From Calditrichota bacterium (GTDB lineage: Bacteria; Calditrichota; Calditrichia; RBG-13-44-9; J075): DNA of 9,933 nt. Under the pieces are notes generated by a model that ran no database searches, was not told where the DNA came from, and worked only from the letters and a program-made list of their open reading frames with translations. Positions 1-6,869 of the stretch are shown here, in pieces (positions within the stretch are counted from its first letter, which is position 1; each line of letters starts with the position of its first letter). Made by a program: the position numbers and the translations under genes. The DNA is taken from the NCBI GenBank assembly GCA_024275555.1, contig JAJRYW010000394.1:1-9933 (forward strand), read 5' to 3'.

Positions 1-21
1 GACATCTTGCAGCGATTGTTT

Positions 22-40
22 AACCGTTTCAACGGTTTTT
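22..40 (+). terminator. Weak intrinsic-terminator-like hairpin
   Basis: AACCGTT (22-28) and AACGGTT (31-37) are perfect reverse complements. A realistic fold is a 6-bp stem with a TTCA loop, followed on the plus strand by three more Ts to position 40. The stem is short and the U-tract brief, so this would be a weak terminator for a plus-strand gene lying left of the window. It may equally be chance. Confidence 0.25.
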
Positions 41-317
41 AAAGAATGTCTAAAAAAGGCAATTTGTCATGCGCCCATTTTTTTGTTTTCCGGCTATCAC
101 CTGGAAACTTACCAGTTGGAGAGTCCTCGATAGATTTCCACGTAAAACCAAAGGTTCTGTGTATGAAACTGTGGCCAGGCGTGAATTTTCCCCCAAACGA
201 GAACTTTCGAATAGGAAATCACCAAGAATTTCGAAAACAGCCCCCAAAATGAGCGAACGGTAAGTCTTCATTTGCTGAATAGTAACTTTGCTGAAATAAT
301 TGTAAATTAAAGATAAA

Positions 318-382
318 GTTTTGAGTGTTAACAGATTTCTCTCTTCGTTCGTGGCAACGCCATCCCGTTGGGAAAATGACAT
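318..382. repeat. Possible fragment of a dispersed genomic repeat
   Basis: Read on the minus strand, this segment starts with ATGTCATTTTCCC and continues to GAGAGAAATCTGTTAAC. The combination TGTCATT...GAGAAATCT...GTTAAC resembles a class of dispersed, partly palindromic intergenic repeats seen in many copies in FCB and other genomes, which often give spurious short proteins when translated. The resemblance is from memory of such repeats. Only one copy is present in this window and the complementary arm is not evident, so this would be a degraded half at best. Confidence 0.25.
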
Positions 383-420
383 AAGTTATGTAGTAATATA
401 AACTTAGTTTGTAATAAGGT

Positions 421-2151
421 CTAATAGGTAAATAATCGCTGGTAGAACGTTTTTCTTAATTCGAAAAGGGTCTCAAAATCATTTTCGGAGAGGGCTTGCT
501 GATATTCATCGAGCCACAACGCCCCCCCTTTGCCGGCGGCAATCAGCCGCGTATCGTCGATGGCCCTTTTTAAAAGCTTTGCCCTCAGCGAGGATAAAAC
601 GAGCGGTTTTCGGTTCATAGTTAACGCATAAAAAATAAAATCACCGCCGTCATCTTCATTTAATTGAAAAGCAAAACTTTTCCAGATGAGCAGGCCGATA
701 AGCCGGTTCTGCCAGGCAAAGTAGAGCGGTTCCAGGTTCATCGGCCCGGGGGCAAAGATGGTGGGGGTGTCCGAATAAAGCCAGACCTCTTTACCCTGCC
801 GAATCAGTTCCCGGGCGTATTGAGCCGCCGCATTGCCCCGCAGGGAATGGGCGGAGATCACCCAGATATCCACCGGCTGAAGGATTTCCGCACCGCCATT
901 GACCCGGAAATCTTTTCCGGAATGGCCGCGATGTTTATCACAGTAAAAGTGGGAGATGTCTATCCGGAAACGCACTTTTACCGGGTGATCCGCCGGGAAC
1001 ACCGCATGAGTCAAATCGGCATAATAGCGCAGCGCCCGGTAATCTTCCACACTTTTCGGCTCATCCAAATGCCAGGGAATACGGTTGTTTTTCGCCGGCT
1101 TTTGATTGCAATACACCTGGAAGGTGGTGCGGGTCCACCCTTTATTCTCAAAATGTTTCAAAAATTCCCGGGCAAAGACCTTCCAGATAGCCTCATATTT
1201 TTCTCTATCCGTTTTATAGAGCGAAAACGGCGCCGGCCAATTCGGATTAAAAGGCAAGTAAAAATGAGAGATCGGCTGTCCGTCATCAAAAGCCTCCCCG
1301 CTAAAAAGCGGGCCAAAGCGGGCGTCGTACTGTTCCCAATCCAATTGCGGATGCAGCAAATCGTCATTGAGAATCCCGGGGGCCATTCCTTTCCGCGGAA
1401 CACCGCGCTGGCTTTTATAGGGGAGGGGATTCAGCGCGCCTCCATGCCGTTTGGCCATCTGGAAGATATTCTGCTCAATTTGCCTCAACTCCTGCTTTCC
1501 CGCCTGTTTTAAGAAGGGACGCAGGTATTTATCGCCATATTCGTTGAAGTCGAGTTCTACCCGGGAGGGGGGCAAGGGCCGGGCCAGCACCTGCACCCGG
1601 AAAGAGCGCTCCACCCCCACCCCGTCGATGCTGATCCGGAGCGGGATATCCAGCGTCTTTATAGCGATGTTTCCGGGAATCTCTATTTCCAGCAGCACAA
1701 AGTCGAGCTTCCGGGCGGCCGGGAAGAGCTCCGCCGGAGCGGCATCACTCTCCCGGAGAGGCCCATTGCCGGAGGTAAACGGGATCAGGATATCCGGGTA
1801 AAAGCGCCCCTCCCGGCCCGGAACGCCCACAAAACCGAGCCGGAAAAACTGCATGGTATAATGTTCCGATTGTTCCGCAACGATTTGGATGTTCCCCCCG
1901 GCAGAAACTCCGAGCAACAGGTGCAGCGACTCTCCCGCAACCACCGTAATAGTTGGCGGGGCGTCCCCGGTCAGCAGATCAAACCTCTCCAGGGCCTCCA
2001 TCCCCCTGGTAGCGGGATCCCCGACCAGTTCAACTGCGACCGGATCGATTTTAAACTCCGGGTAAAACATCATGATCTTAGTCTGACTTAAAGCCGGCGT
2101 TCCGGCCAGAATAAGCAGAATGGCGGAAATAAAAAACAGGTTAGTCTTCAT
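421..2151 (-). CDS. Exported GH123/DUF4091-like glycoside hydrolase
   Basis: Predicted secreted protein of 576 residues. The ATG at 2151 is chosen because it begins a textbook signal peptide (MKTNLFFISAILLILAG, then PALSQ as likely cleavage region). An in-frame TTG at 2157 would add only two residues. There is no lipobox cysteine and no C-terminal sorting domain, so a soluble periplasmic location is likely. Residues about 30-195 look like beta-rich N-terminal domains. The rest resembles the TIM-barrel DUF4091 / GH123 group, with an adjacent Asp-Glu pair in WHLDEPKSVEDY (D363, E364) where GH123 enzymes carry their catalytic residues. Aromatic-rich stretches such as FNPNWPAPFSLY and LEPLYFAWQNRL fit a sugar-binding barrel. 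GH123 enzymes are beta-N-acetylgalactosaminidases, but many DUF4091 proteins are uncharacterised, so substrate is inference. The start overlaps the upstream kinase gene by 11 bp and has no Shine-Dalgarno sequence, suggesting coupled translation. Confidence 0.75.
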   Translation of the reverse strand: MKTNLFFISAILLILAGTPALSQTKIMMFYPEFKIDPVAVELVGDPATRGMEALERFDLLTGDAPPTITVVAGESLHLLLGVSAGGNIQIVAEQSEHYTMQFFRLGFVGVPGREGRFYPDILIPFTSGNGPLRESDAAPAELFPAARKLDFVLLEIEIPGNIAIKTLDIPLRISIDGVGVERSFRVQVLARPLPPSRVELDFNEYGDKYLRPFLKQAGKQELRQIEQNIFQMAKRHGGALNPLPYKSQRGVPRKGMAPGILNDDLLHPQLDWEQYDARFGPLFSGEAFDDGQPISHFYLPFNPNWPAPFSLYKTDREKYEAIWKVFAREFLKHFENKGWTRTTFQVYCNQKPAKNNRIPWHLDEPKSVEDYRALRYYADLTHAVFPADHPVKVRFRIDISHFYCDKHRGHSGKDFRVNGGAEILQPVDIWVISAHSLRGNAAAQYARELIRQGKEVWLYSDTPTIFAPGPMNLEPLYFAWQNRLIGLLIWKSFAFQLNEDDGGDFIFYALTMNRKPLVLSSLRAKLLKRAIDDTRLIAAGKGGALWLDEYQQALSENDFETLFELRKTFYQRLFTY

Positions 2152-3175
2152 GGCCAATCATCGATTTTAAGATTCGTATTTCCCGGTTCATTACCCAGCG
2201 GTTGTAGACCCGCCCGGGAAGACTTCCGCCCCGGAGGCGGGACATGTTGGTCAGATGGGTAATGATATTCCGGATCAGTAAGAACGAGAACATGGGCGAG
2301 GTCCGGATACCCGACTCTCCAAAGCCGTGCAGAAGGCTCTTTTGAATTTCCCCGATGTTTTTCCTGCTAAACTGCGGCTTAAATGTCCATAGAATCAGGG
2401 CGTGGTAGAGTTTGACCACATCCAGGAGATAGGAATCGTGGTTGAGTTTGCCAAAGTCCAACACGATAACGTGATCACCCTCGACTAAAATATTCCCCGG
2501 GTTAAAATCGCTGTGGCTCAACGACACCTTAAGTTGCCCCTCCGGAAGGGATGGCCATCTTTCTTTGATATAAGCGTTGATCCGGCCGGGCAGCTCCGGC
2601 TCAAATATGCGGCGGGGATCGTCGAGCAGGATATCGAAGCGCACCCGGAGATAATTGAGCAGGTTGTTTAGCTGGTATTGTTCCTTCTCCAGGCCGGTAA
2701 TCGAATTTTTGTAAGCGACCCATCGGCCAATCTGTTCCGCCGCTTTTTGTAACGCAGCCCGGTCATACCGGGGGTTAAATCGCCGGGCCCCTTCTTCAAC
2801 AATCTGGTAAAAACTTGTCCCGGTGCTTTCCTCGGTAACGGAGATGGCCTCCCCGGGTACGTAAAACAAGGGTTTTACCACGTGGAAACTATCGGAGCGG
2901 GAGAAAAGTCGATACCATTTCTGCGCGGCGTCGAATTCCTTCCGGCTGTGGATTGCCAATTCTTCGGCGGATATGTTCTCCGGATTTTTGGCTTGTTTAA
3001 CATAGATGGTACGAACTTCCTGCGGCCCGGAAATACGACACCGGGCCACCCAGGAATATGGACGAGAAACAATTCCGATCACCCGGACATCCGTCACCGA
3101 GTCCATTCCCAGCCGACGGGCCCATTCCTCCGGGGGTAACTTTTCAATCCACGATAGCAGGGGATTACTACTCAT
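2141..3175 (-). CDS. APH-fold phosphotransferase (small-molecule kinase)
   Basis: Cytoplasmic protein of 344 residues, without signal peptide or membrane segment. It has the aminoglycoside phosphotransferase / choline kinase-like fold. The Brenner motif HSDFNPGN lies at 221-228 (catalytic Asp D223, metal-binding Asn N228), followed by VLDFGK with the DFG-equivalent Asp at D240. K60 in IYVKQAK is the likely ATP-binding beta-3 lysine and E80 its likely helix-C partner. The length matches the family. The family includes antibiotic, choline, homoserine and sugar kinases such as N-acetylhexosamine 1-kinase. The 11-bp overlap with a glycoside hydrolase gene, and the polysaccharide genes beyond, favour a sugar or sugar derivative over an antibiotic, but this is inference. 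The ATG at 3175 lacks a Shine-Dalgarno sequence. Its gene is separated from the lyase gene by a terminator, so it should have its own promoter between 3176 and 3383. Confidence 0.85.
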   Translation of the reverse strand: MSSNPLLSWIEKLPPEEWARRLGMDSVTDVRVIGIVSRPYSWVARCRISGPQEVRTIYVKQAKNPENISAEELAIHSRKEFDAAQKWYRLFSRSDSFHVVKPLFYVPGEAISVTEESTGTSFYQIVEEGARRFNPRYDRAALQKAAEQIGRWVAYKNSITGLEKEQYQLNNLLNYLRVRFDILLDDPRRIFEPELPGRINAYIKERWPSLPEGQLKVSLSHSDFNPGNILVEGDHVIVLDFGKLNHDSYLLDVVKLYHALILWTFKPQFSRKNIGEIQKSLLHGFGESGIRTSPMFSFLLIRNIITHLTNMSRLRGGSLPGRVYNRWVMNREIRILKSMIGHED

Positions 3176-3383
3176 TTAACAAGACGCTTTTTATTGGCCG
3201 GTTGGGATTATCGCCGCCGGAGGCAATCCACACAGCTTACCTGACGGCAATGGAATCGATCAAGTTCAAATTTAAGTGAATATAAAACGAAAAGGGAGAA
3301 AAGATATGGACGGCCGGCGGTCGGACCCGCATGTCCCGGTTTTTTACTATATGATAAAAAGTGATGGAACTCTGCGCCGGAGA
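3176..3383 (-). promoter_or_regulatory. Promoter-containing gap upstream of the kinase-hydrolase pair
   Basis: These 208 bp lie between the terminator of the lyase gene and the kinase ATG, so a promoter for the two downstream genes is expected here. On the minus strand TAAATTTG (3267-3274) fits the Bacteroidota-type -7 box TAnnTTTG, but no TTTG-like -33 box sits at the right distance, so I make no firm call. A GC-rich, partly palindromic patch around 3309-3341 on plus precedes six Ts. No open frame here looks coding. Confidence 0.35.
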
Positions 3384-3429
3384 ACAATAAAAAGCACTCT
3401 CAGCTAACGGATTAACTGAAAGTGCTTTT
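3384..3429 (-). terminator. Intrinsic terminator of the lyase gene
   Basis: AAAAGCACT (3390-3398) pairs perfectly with AGTGCTTTT (3421-3429). After a one-base mismatch, TCAG (3400-3403) pairs with CTGA (3416-3419), giving a 9+4 bp stem. In the minus direction the stem runs into GCTTTTTATTGTT, a good U-tract, 45 bp after the lyase stop codon. On plus only four Ts follow, so termination is mainly for minus-strand transcripts. It separates the lyase from the kinase-hydrolase unit. Confidence 0.85.
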
Positions 3430-3473
3430 GAACAAAACGTTGCTGCCCGGAAAAGGGATGGAAACCGCTTCCC

Positions 3474-6218
3474 CTATTTTATAAGCAGCATTTTTTTCGA
3501 TTGAACAAACCCGCCGGTTTGCAATTGATAGAGATAAACTCCGGAAGCCAGGGCGTTACCCTGCTGGTCACGGCCATCCCAGCGGAGCTGGTGGTCGCCG
3601 GCCGGCAGATATTCGTTGGCCAGTTTTTTTACCAGGCGTCCGTTTACATCATAGATGCGCAGGAACACCGTGGAAGCCAGGGGGAGAAAAAAGCTGATTG
3701 TAGTCTCCGGATTGAAGGGATTGGGATAGTTCTGATGCAGAACCGGGGTAGTCGCCTGCCCAACGGTTTCATCGTCATCGCCCAAGCCCGTGGCAGTACG
3801 GAAGATTTGAAAAGTTCCCCCGCCCTGGTGCTCAAAATAGAGCACGCCTTTGCGGTCTACCTGGCCATCGCTGAGGATATTATTGCCGTCTACTTCAACG
3901 GTATAGAATCCCCGGTCTAAGCCGGTTACAATATGCTTGACAAATTTGTTGGTCGAGATGGTGTAGGAGATCGTTGTCCGGGGCGTCCCGCTTTTATTAA
4001 ACATGGCCAGGCGGTTGCCGTTGATCAGCGCCCCGATAAAATTCTGCACGTCGATCTTCTCGACATTCACCATCTGGTTCAAGGTGTTTGCATCGCCCAG
4101 TTGCATTACGTGAAGGAAGTCTTCGCTGGTATTGTTGCCGCCGGCTTCCACCTCGATGCGGTATTTGCTGGCCCAGTATGCGCCCCATTCCAGGAACGGC
4201 CCGTTTCTCTTCATGTCATTGCCGAGGGCGTCGGTAAACCACATATCCGGGTCGCCGCCGCGTTTGATGATTTTGTGATTGGCCGGTTCCAGGATTTTCA
4301 CGTAGAGCTTACCATGCGCTTCCTGAAAATTGTTTTCTATCTCAATTGTTGAGGCGTCGGTCGACTCCCAATGATGACTGCCGATCTGGTTCCAGCTTCC
4401 GTCGACCAGGCTGGCATCAAATGAGGGACGCATAATAAAGCGTTTTTTATGATTTCCATTGCCGACGCTAATGCGGTCATAAATCACAACATATTCTTCA
4501 TTGGGACCGCCGTCCGGACGAATGTAGAGCAGTTCGCGGTTGGCCCCGGTAACCTTGTTATTCCGGGAGTGCGAACGGGTATAATCATAGTTCAGATAGT
4601 CGTAGTTGGAATTGTTGGCGTCGAAGGCTTTCAGATTTCCGACATTATAACTCCCGCCTTCCTGGAGTTCCGGATCGGAGTAAATATCGCCTTTACCAAT
4701 CAAGGTAAATTCATATTTATAAACCCGGCTGTCAAGAGTTGTATCTGAGGGGTCATACACACCCATTTGATTCATGAAAATGGGAGAACCGGTATATCGT
4801 GATTTCGGTAAAGATGATTGTCCTTTTGAGACTCCGCCGTCAACCAGGAGATTTCCGAACTTTTCAATGACAAAGCTGGCCATGTCATTTGATTTGTGCG
4901 GTGTATAATAGTATTTAGGCGTATAAAATATTATCCTGGTTGCTTCGGTAGTATGGTCGGACCTCAGGATGGTTTCGCCCAGGCCAAAACGGTTGGCAAG
5001 CGGAAGATTTAACTGCTGGGGCGACCTGGAGGGAACGTCTTCAATCCCCCAAATATATCTGAAGAAGAGGTGGAAAAGTCTGGGATAGTTATCGATATCA
5101 TCCTCGGTAAGATAATATGGAGAATCCCTTAAGAGCCATTTTCCCAAACCAGCCATGTCCGGATCAGCATTTTTTAAATTTGCAATCGCCGGAATAATCA
5201 GGAAAGAGTAGGTTTCTTCACTCGCTTTCTGAAGGCTGACCGCATTATTACGAGTAAAATAATAGGTGGGAACATTTTTTACATAGTCTGTCAGCTGTTG
5301 CGGATTAATAGAAGCGTAAACATACCAGGGCATAAATCTGAATTGAGTACAATCATAGAACCAGTTCTGACCGGTTGCCGTAGTTAGTGCGCCGGTAAAA
5401 AGGTCTGCCCCAAACATACCCAGATACATGTAGGTCGGGCCTTCACCCCAGCCGGCGGATCCCTCAAAAATATGATTGGCGGTGCGATAAACTCGTTCAA
5501 TATACATATCCCGCATGTAATTCAGCATCTCTTGTGCTTTCACATCATAGCTGGAGCCGAGATTATCGCCGTAAATGGCTATTCCACCAAAACTTCCGGA
5601 ATGTATTTGATTGATAATGTCATTACTCAGTACCGGCTGCTGGCCCGGATTGGCGCTCGATATGCGGTTGTCAAATCGCTCGATCAATTTATCGGCAATG
5701 GCCTGTTTCTGGGCAGTGCTCAGCCAGGGGAACATCCAGTCATATATAACAGCCAGGGATAAATTGATATATCCCCCTTGTCCGCTGGAAAGCGTTACCG
5801 GGGAATTGTGATTATCATACCAGGATTTCCCAAAAATTACTTGAGCATGCTCCCAGGCTTTGTTCGCATATTGCTCCCGCGTATGGACAAAATGAAAGTT
5901 TGTCATCAAGGCAGGATCAAGCAAATATAAGAATGCGTAATTCGCAGCATCGTACAAGAGATAGTTGCGAGTTTTTCCGGAAGGCGCTTCCTGAAAACTG
6001 GCATCCAGGGCATTGACAAATATCTGGAAGTCCGCAGCAGCATAGGTATTGATATAATTTCTTATCTGCGGAAGACTGCTACCGGTTATAAATAACCGGG
6101 GGTGTTCGTGATTGGCAAGAGGGCTCCCCGACGGCGGGGTATAATTGCCCTGGCTAAACGCCGCTCCCGATATCAATATAGATATGATGAGAACTGCTTT
6201 AATTAAATGGTGCCTCAT
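3474..6218 (-). CDS. Secreted heparinase II/III-family polysaccharide lyase with T9SS-type sorting domain
   Basis: Protein of 914 residues from the ATG at 6218, chosen because GGAGG lies 4 bases upstream and the product starts with a clear signal peptide (MRHHLIKAVLIISILISGAAFSQ). A TTG at 6254 would put 12 residues in front of it. Order: signal peptide (1-23), helical toroid-like domain (about 35-400), beta-sandwich region (about 410-700), linker, and C-terminal sorting domain (about 822-914) with NYPNPFNPETT (830-840) and the tail SKKMLLIK. Heparinase II/III features are EGSAGWGEGPTY (252-263) and HKSNDMASF (441-449) followed by LLVDGG. H206, Y263 and H441 are candidate catalytic residues, with spacing resembling the His/Tyr/His set of Pedobacter heparinase II as I recall it. 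Family members cleave uronic acid-containing polysaccharides by beta-elimination; the substrate here is unknown. The sorting domain implies export by type IX secretion to the surface or medium. It is a single-gene unit with its own strong ribosome site and terminator. Confidence 0.88.
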   Translation of the reverse strand: MRHHLIKAVLIISILISGAAFSQGNYTPPSGSPLANHEHPRLFITGSSLPQIRNYINTYAAADFQIFVNALDASFQEAPSGKTRNYLLYDAANYAFLYLLDPALMTNFHFVHTREQYANKAWEHAQVIFGKSWYDNHNSPVTLSSGQGGYINLSLAVIYDWMFPWLSTAQKQAIADKLIERFDNRISSANPGQQPVLSNDIINQIHSGSFGGIAIYGDNLGSSYDVKAQEMLNYMRDMYIERVYRTANHIFEGSAGWGEGPTYMYLGMFGADLFTGALTTATGQNWFYDCTQFRFMPWYVYASINPQQLTDYVKNVPTYYFTRNNAVSLQKASEETYSFLIIPAIANLKNADPDMAGLGKWLLRDSPYYLTEDDIDNYPRLFHLFFRYIWGIEDVPSRSPQQLNLPLANRFGLGETILRSDHTTEATRIIFYTPKYYYTPHKSNDMASFVIEKFGNLLVDGGVSKGQSSLPKSRYTGSPIFMNQMGVYDPSDTTLDSRVYKYEFTLIGKGDIYSDPELQEGGSYNVGNLKAFDANNSNYDYLNYDYTRSHSRNNKVTGANRELLYIRPDGGPNEEYVVIYDRISVGNGNHKKRFIMRPSFDASLVDGSWNQIGSHHWESTDASTIEIENNFQEAHGKLYVKILEPANHKIIKRGGDPDMWFTDALGNDMKRNGPFLEWGAYWASKYRIEVEAGGNNTSEDFLHVMQLGDANTLNQMVNVEKIDVQNFIGALINGNRLAMFNKSGTPRTTISYTISTNKFVKHIVTGLDRGFYTVEVDGNNILSDGQVDRKGVLYFEHQGGGTFQIFRTATGLGDDDETVGQATTPVLHQNYPNPFNPETTISFFLPLASTVFLRIYDVNGRLVKKLANEYLPAGDHQLRWDGRDQQGNALASGVYLYQLQTGGFVQSKKMLLIK

Positions 6219-6227
6219 AATTCCTCC
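6219..6227 (-). promoter_or_regulatory. Strong Shine-Dalgarno site fixing the lyase start
   Basis: On the minus strand, GGAGG (plus 6223-6227) is followed by AATT and then ATG at 6218, a close match to the anti-SD with 4-base spacing. It selects the ATG over the upstream TTG at 6254. It is the only clear SD before any intact gene in the window. Confidence 0.85.
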
Positions 6228-6313
6228 AGATGCTTTAGTGTTAATAAACTTCAACTCCTAATACTACTACAATATTTCCTTAAGCAGCAAAGGATACAAA
6301 CACCATGCCATCC

Positions 6314-6334
6314 GACAGAAGAGCTTCTCTTGTC
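6314..6334. promoter_or_regulatory. Operator-like dyad upstream of the lyase gene
   Basis: GACA (6314-6317) and TGTC (6331-6334) frame an inner AGAAG/CTTCT dyad, giving an imperfect palindrome about 96 bp upstream of the lyase ATG. It could be a regulator site or part of a leader hairpin. Symmetry is imperfect and only one copy exists, so chance is possible. Confidence 0.2.
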
Positions 6335-6650
6335 TTAATGAGAACCGTGCTATACTTAGGAATAAATCAATCGTAGAAAAAACAAAAGTTGAAACGACCT
6401 TAATAACTACCTTTTATTTTGATCTGCTAAGTTCTGAAAAGTTATATCATTGTATAAAGTTGGCACACTTCTAAATCCACCCGGAAACAAGAAAAACTTT
6501 ACTGATTACACCATGCAGCCCATTCCACTTACCCGGGCAATAATTGCTCACCTTTTAGTACCCGGCCCCTTTTATCCGGCTTGAAGGAACTCCATGGTTT
6601 TCACCCGGATGAAGAGAGCTTCACAAAATCATCAGTGTGGGGGAGCAGAA

Positions 6651-6730
6651 CCGGCATAAGATCAACCGTTTACACTTTGTTTCCGGGAGACCATGAATAT
6701 GCTTATAAGCGAATTCGGTTCTTATGCCGG
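6651..6730. repeat. 80-bp imperfect inverted repeat with internal palindromes
   Basis: CCGGCATAAG (6651-6660) is the exact reverse complement of CTTATGCCGG (6721-6730). After a three-base bulge (ATC, 6661-6663) on the left, AACCG (6664-6668) pairs with CGGTT (6716-6720), so 15 bp pair in total. The 47-base centre contains the perfect palindromes GCTTATAAGC (6701-6710) and GAATTC (6711-6716, sharing its last base with the right arm). No U-tract follows on either strand, so it is not a standard terminator. A miniature element or a structured RNA are the main options. Confidence 0.55.
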
Positions 6731-6869
6731 GGAATGGGGACTTGGCCAGGTATTCGGAATGTGTATGATGTTTTGTAAACCTGGCGCCTTTGTGTTTGGT
6801 TTTGTTAAGCATCGCCAAGACCTACAAAGACAAGAATCAACATATTCTGTTTATCTGAAAATCGCTCGT

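Larger units (their letters stand above)
1..420. other. Left-end region without a convincing gene
   Basis: This stretch lies downstream of the glycoside hydrolase gene. Three frames stay open across about 46-263 (two on plus, one on minus), none with a Shine-Dalgarno sequence or a recognisable motif, so chance openness in a stop-poor stretch is the simplest reading. The longest, on minus, spans 50-382; its conceptual product has no signal peptide, membrane segment or family signature I can name. I see no GC-rich terminator for the hydrolase here. Two short structures are listed separately: a hairpin at 22-40 and a possible dispersed-repeat fragment at about 318-382. A decayed gene is possible but unsupported. 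Confidence 0.5.
6228..6869. other. Gap of about 640 bp between flippase and lyase genes
   Basis: No convincing gene is present. Short open frames on both strands (about 6581-6899) lack ribosome sites and family motifs. The left part should contain the lyase promoter; it is AT-rich between 6228 and 6470 but I could not pick a confident -35/-10 or -33/-7 pair. It holds a dyad at 6314-6334, a small palindrome GCAATAATTGC (6537-6547) and an 80-bp imperfect inverted repeat (6651-6730), noted separately. I see no strong intrinsic terminator just after the flippase stop; CTTGGCG and CGCCAGG on the minus strand (about 6780-6820) could pair weakly. Confidence 0.6.

Noticed and set aside
50..382. 110-codon minus-strand frame at the left end
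   Set aside because: No ribosome site, no family motif, and it runs through a probable repeat fragment; two other frames are open over the same bases, suggesting low stop density rather than coding.
382..410. TAAGTT/AACTTA inverted repeat after the hydrolase stop as its terminator
   Set aside because: Six AT-rich pairs around a 13-base loop with no U-tract are too weak to call.
664..1512. Long plus-strand open frame of 282 codons
   Set aside because: It lies antisense inside the glycoside hydrolase gene, which has a signal peptide and catalytic motif; the plus-strand product has no recognisable domain.
2141..3175. Kinase as an aminoglycoside resistance gene
   Set aside because: The fold is shared with many metabolic kinases, and the overlap with a glycoside hydrolase gene in a polysaccharide locus gives no support for resistance.
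3309..3346. GC-rich hairpin and six Ts on the plus strand as a terminator
   Set aside because: The stem pairs only in short interrupted blocks and no plus-strand gene leads into it.
3501..4352. Two 139-codon plus-strand frames
   Set aside because: Both are antisense shadows of the lyase sorting domain and beta-sandwich region, with no ribosome site or motif.
6219..6254. TTG start of the lyase gene at 6254
   Set aside because: It would put a polar extension before the signal peptide, while the ATG at 6218 has a near-consensus Shine-Dalgarno sequence.
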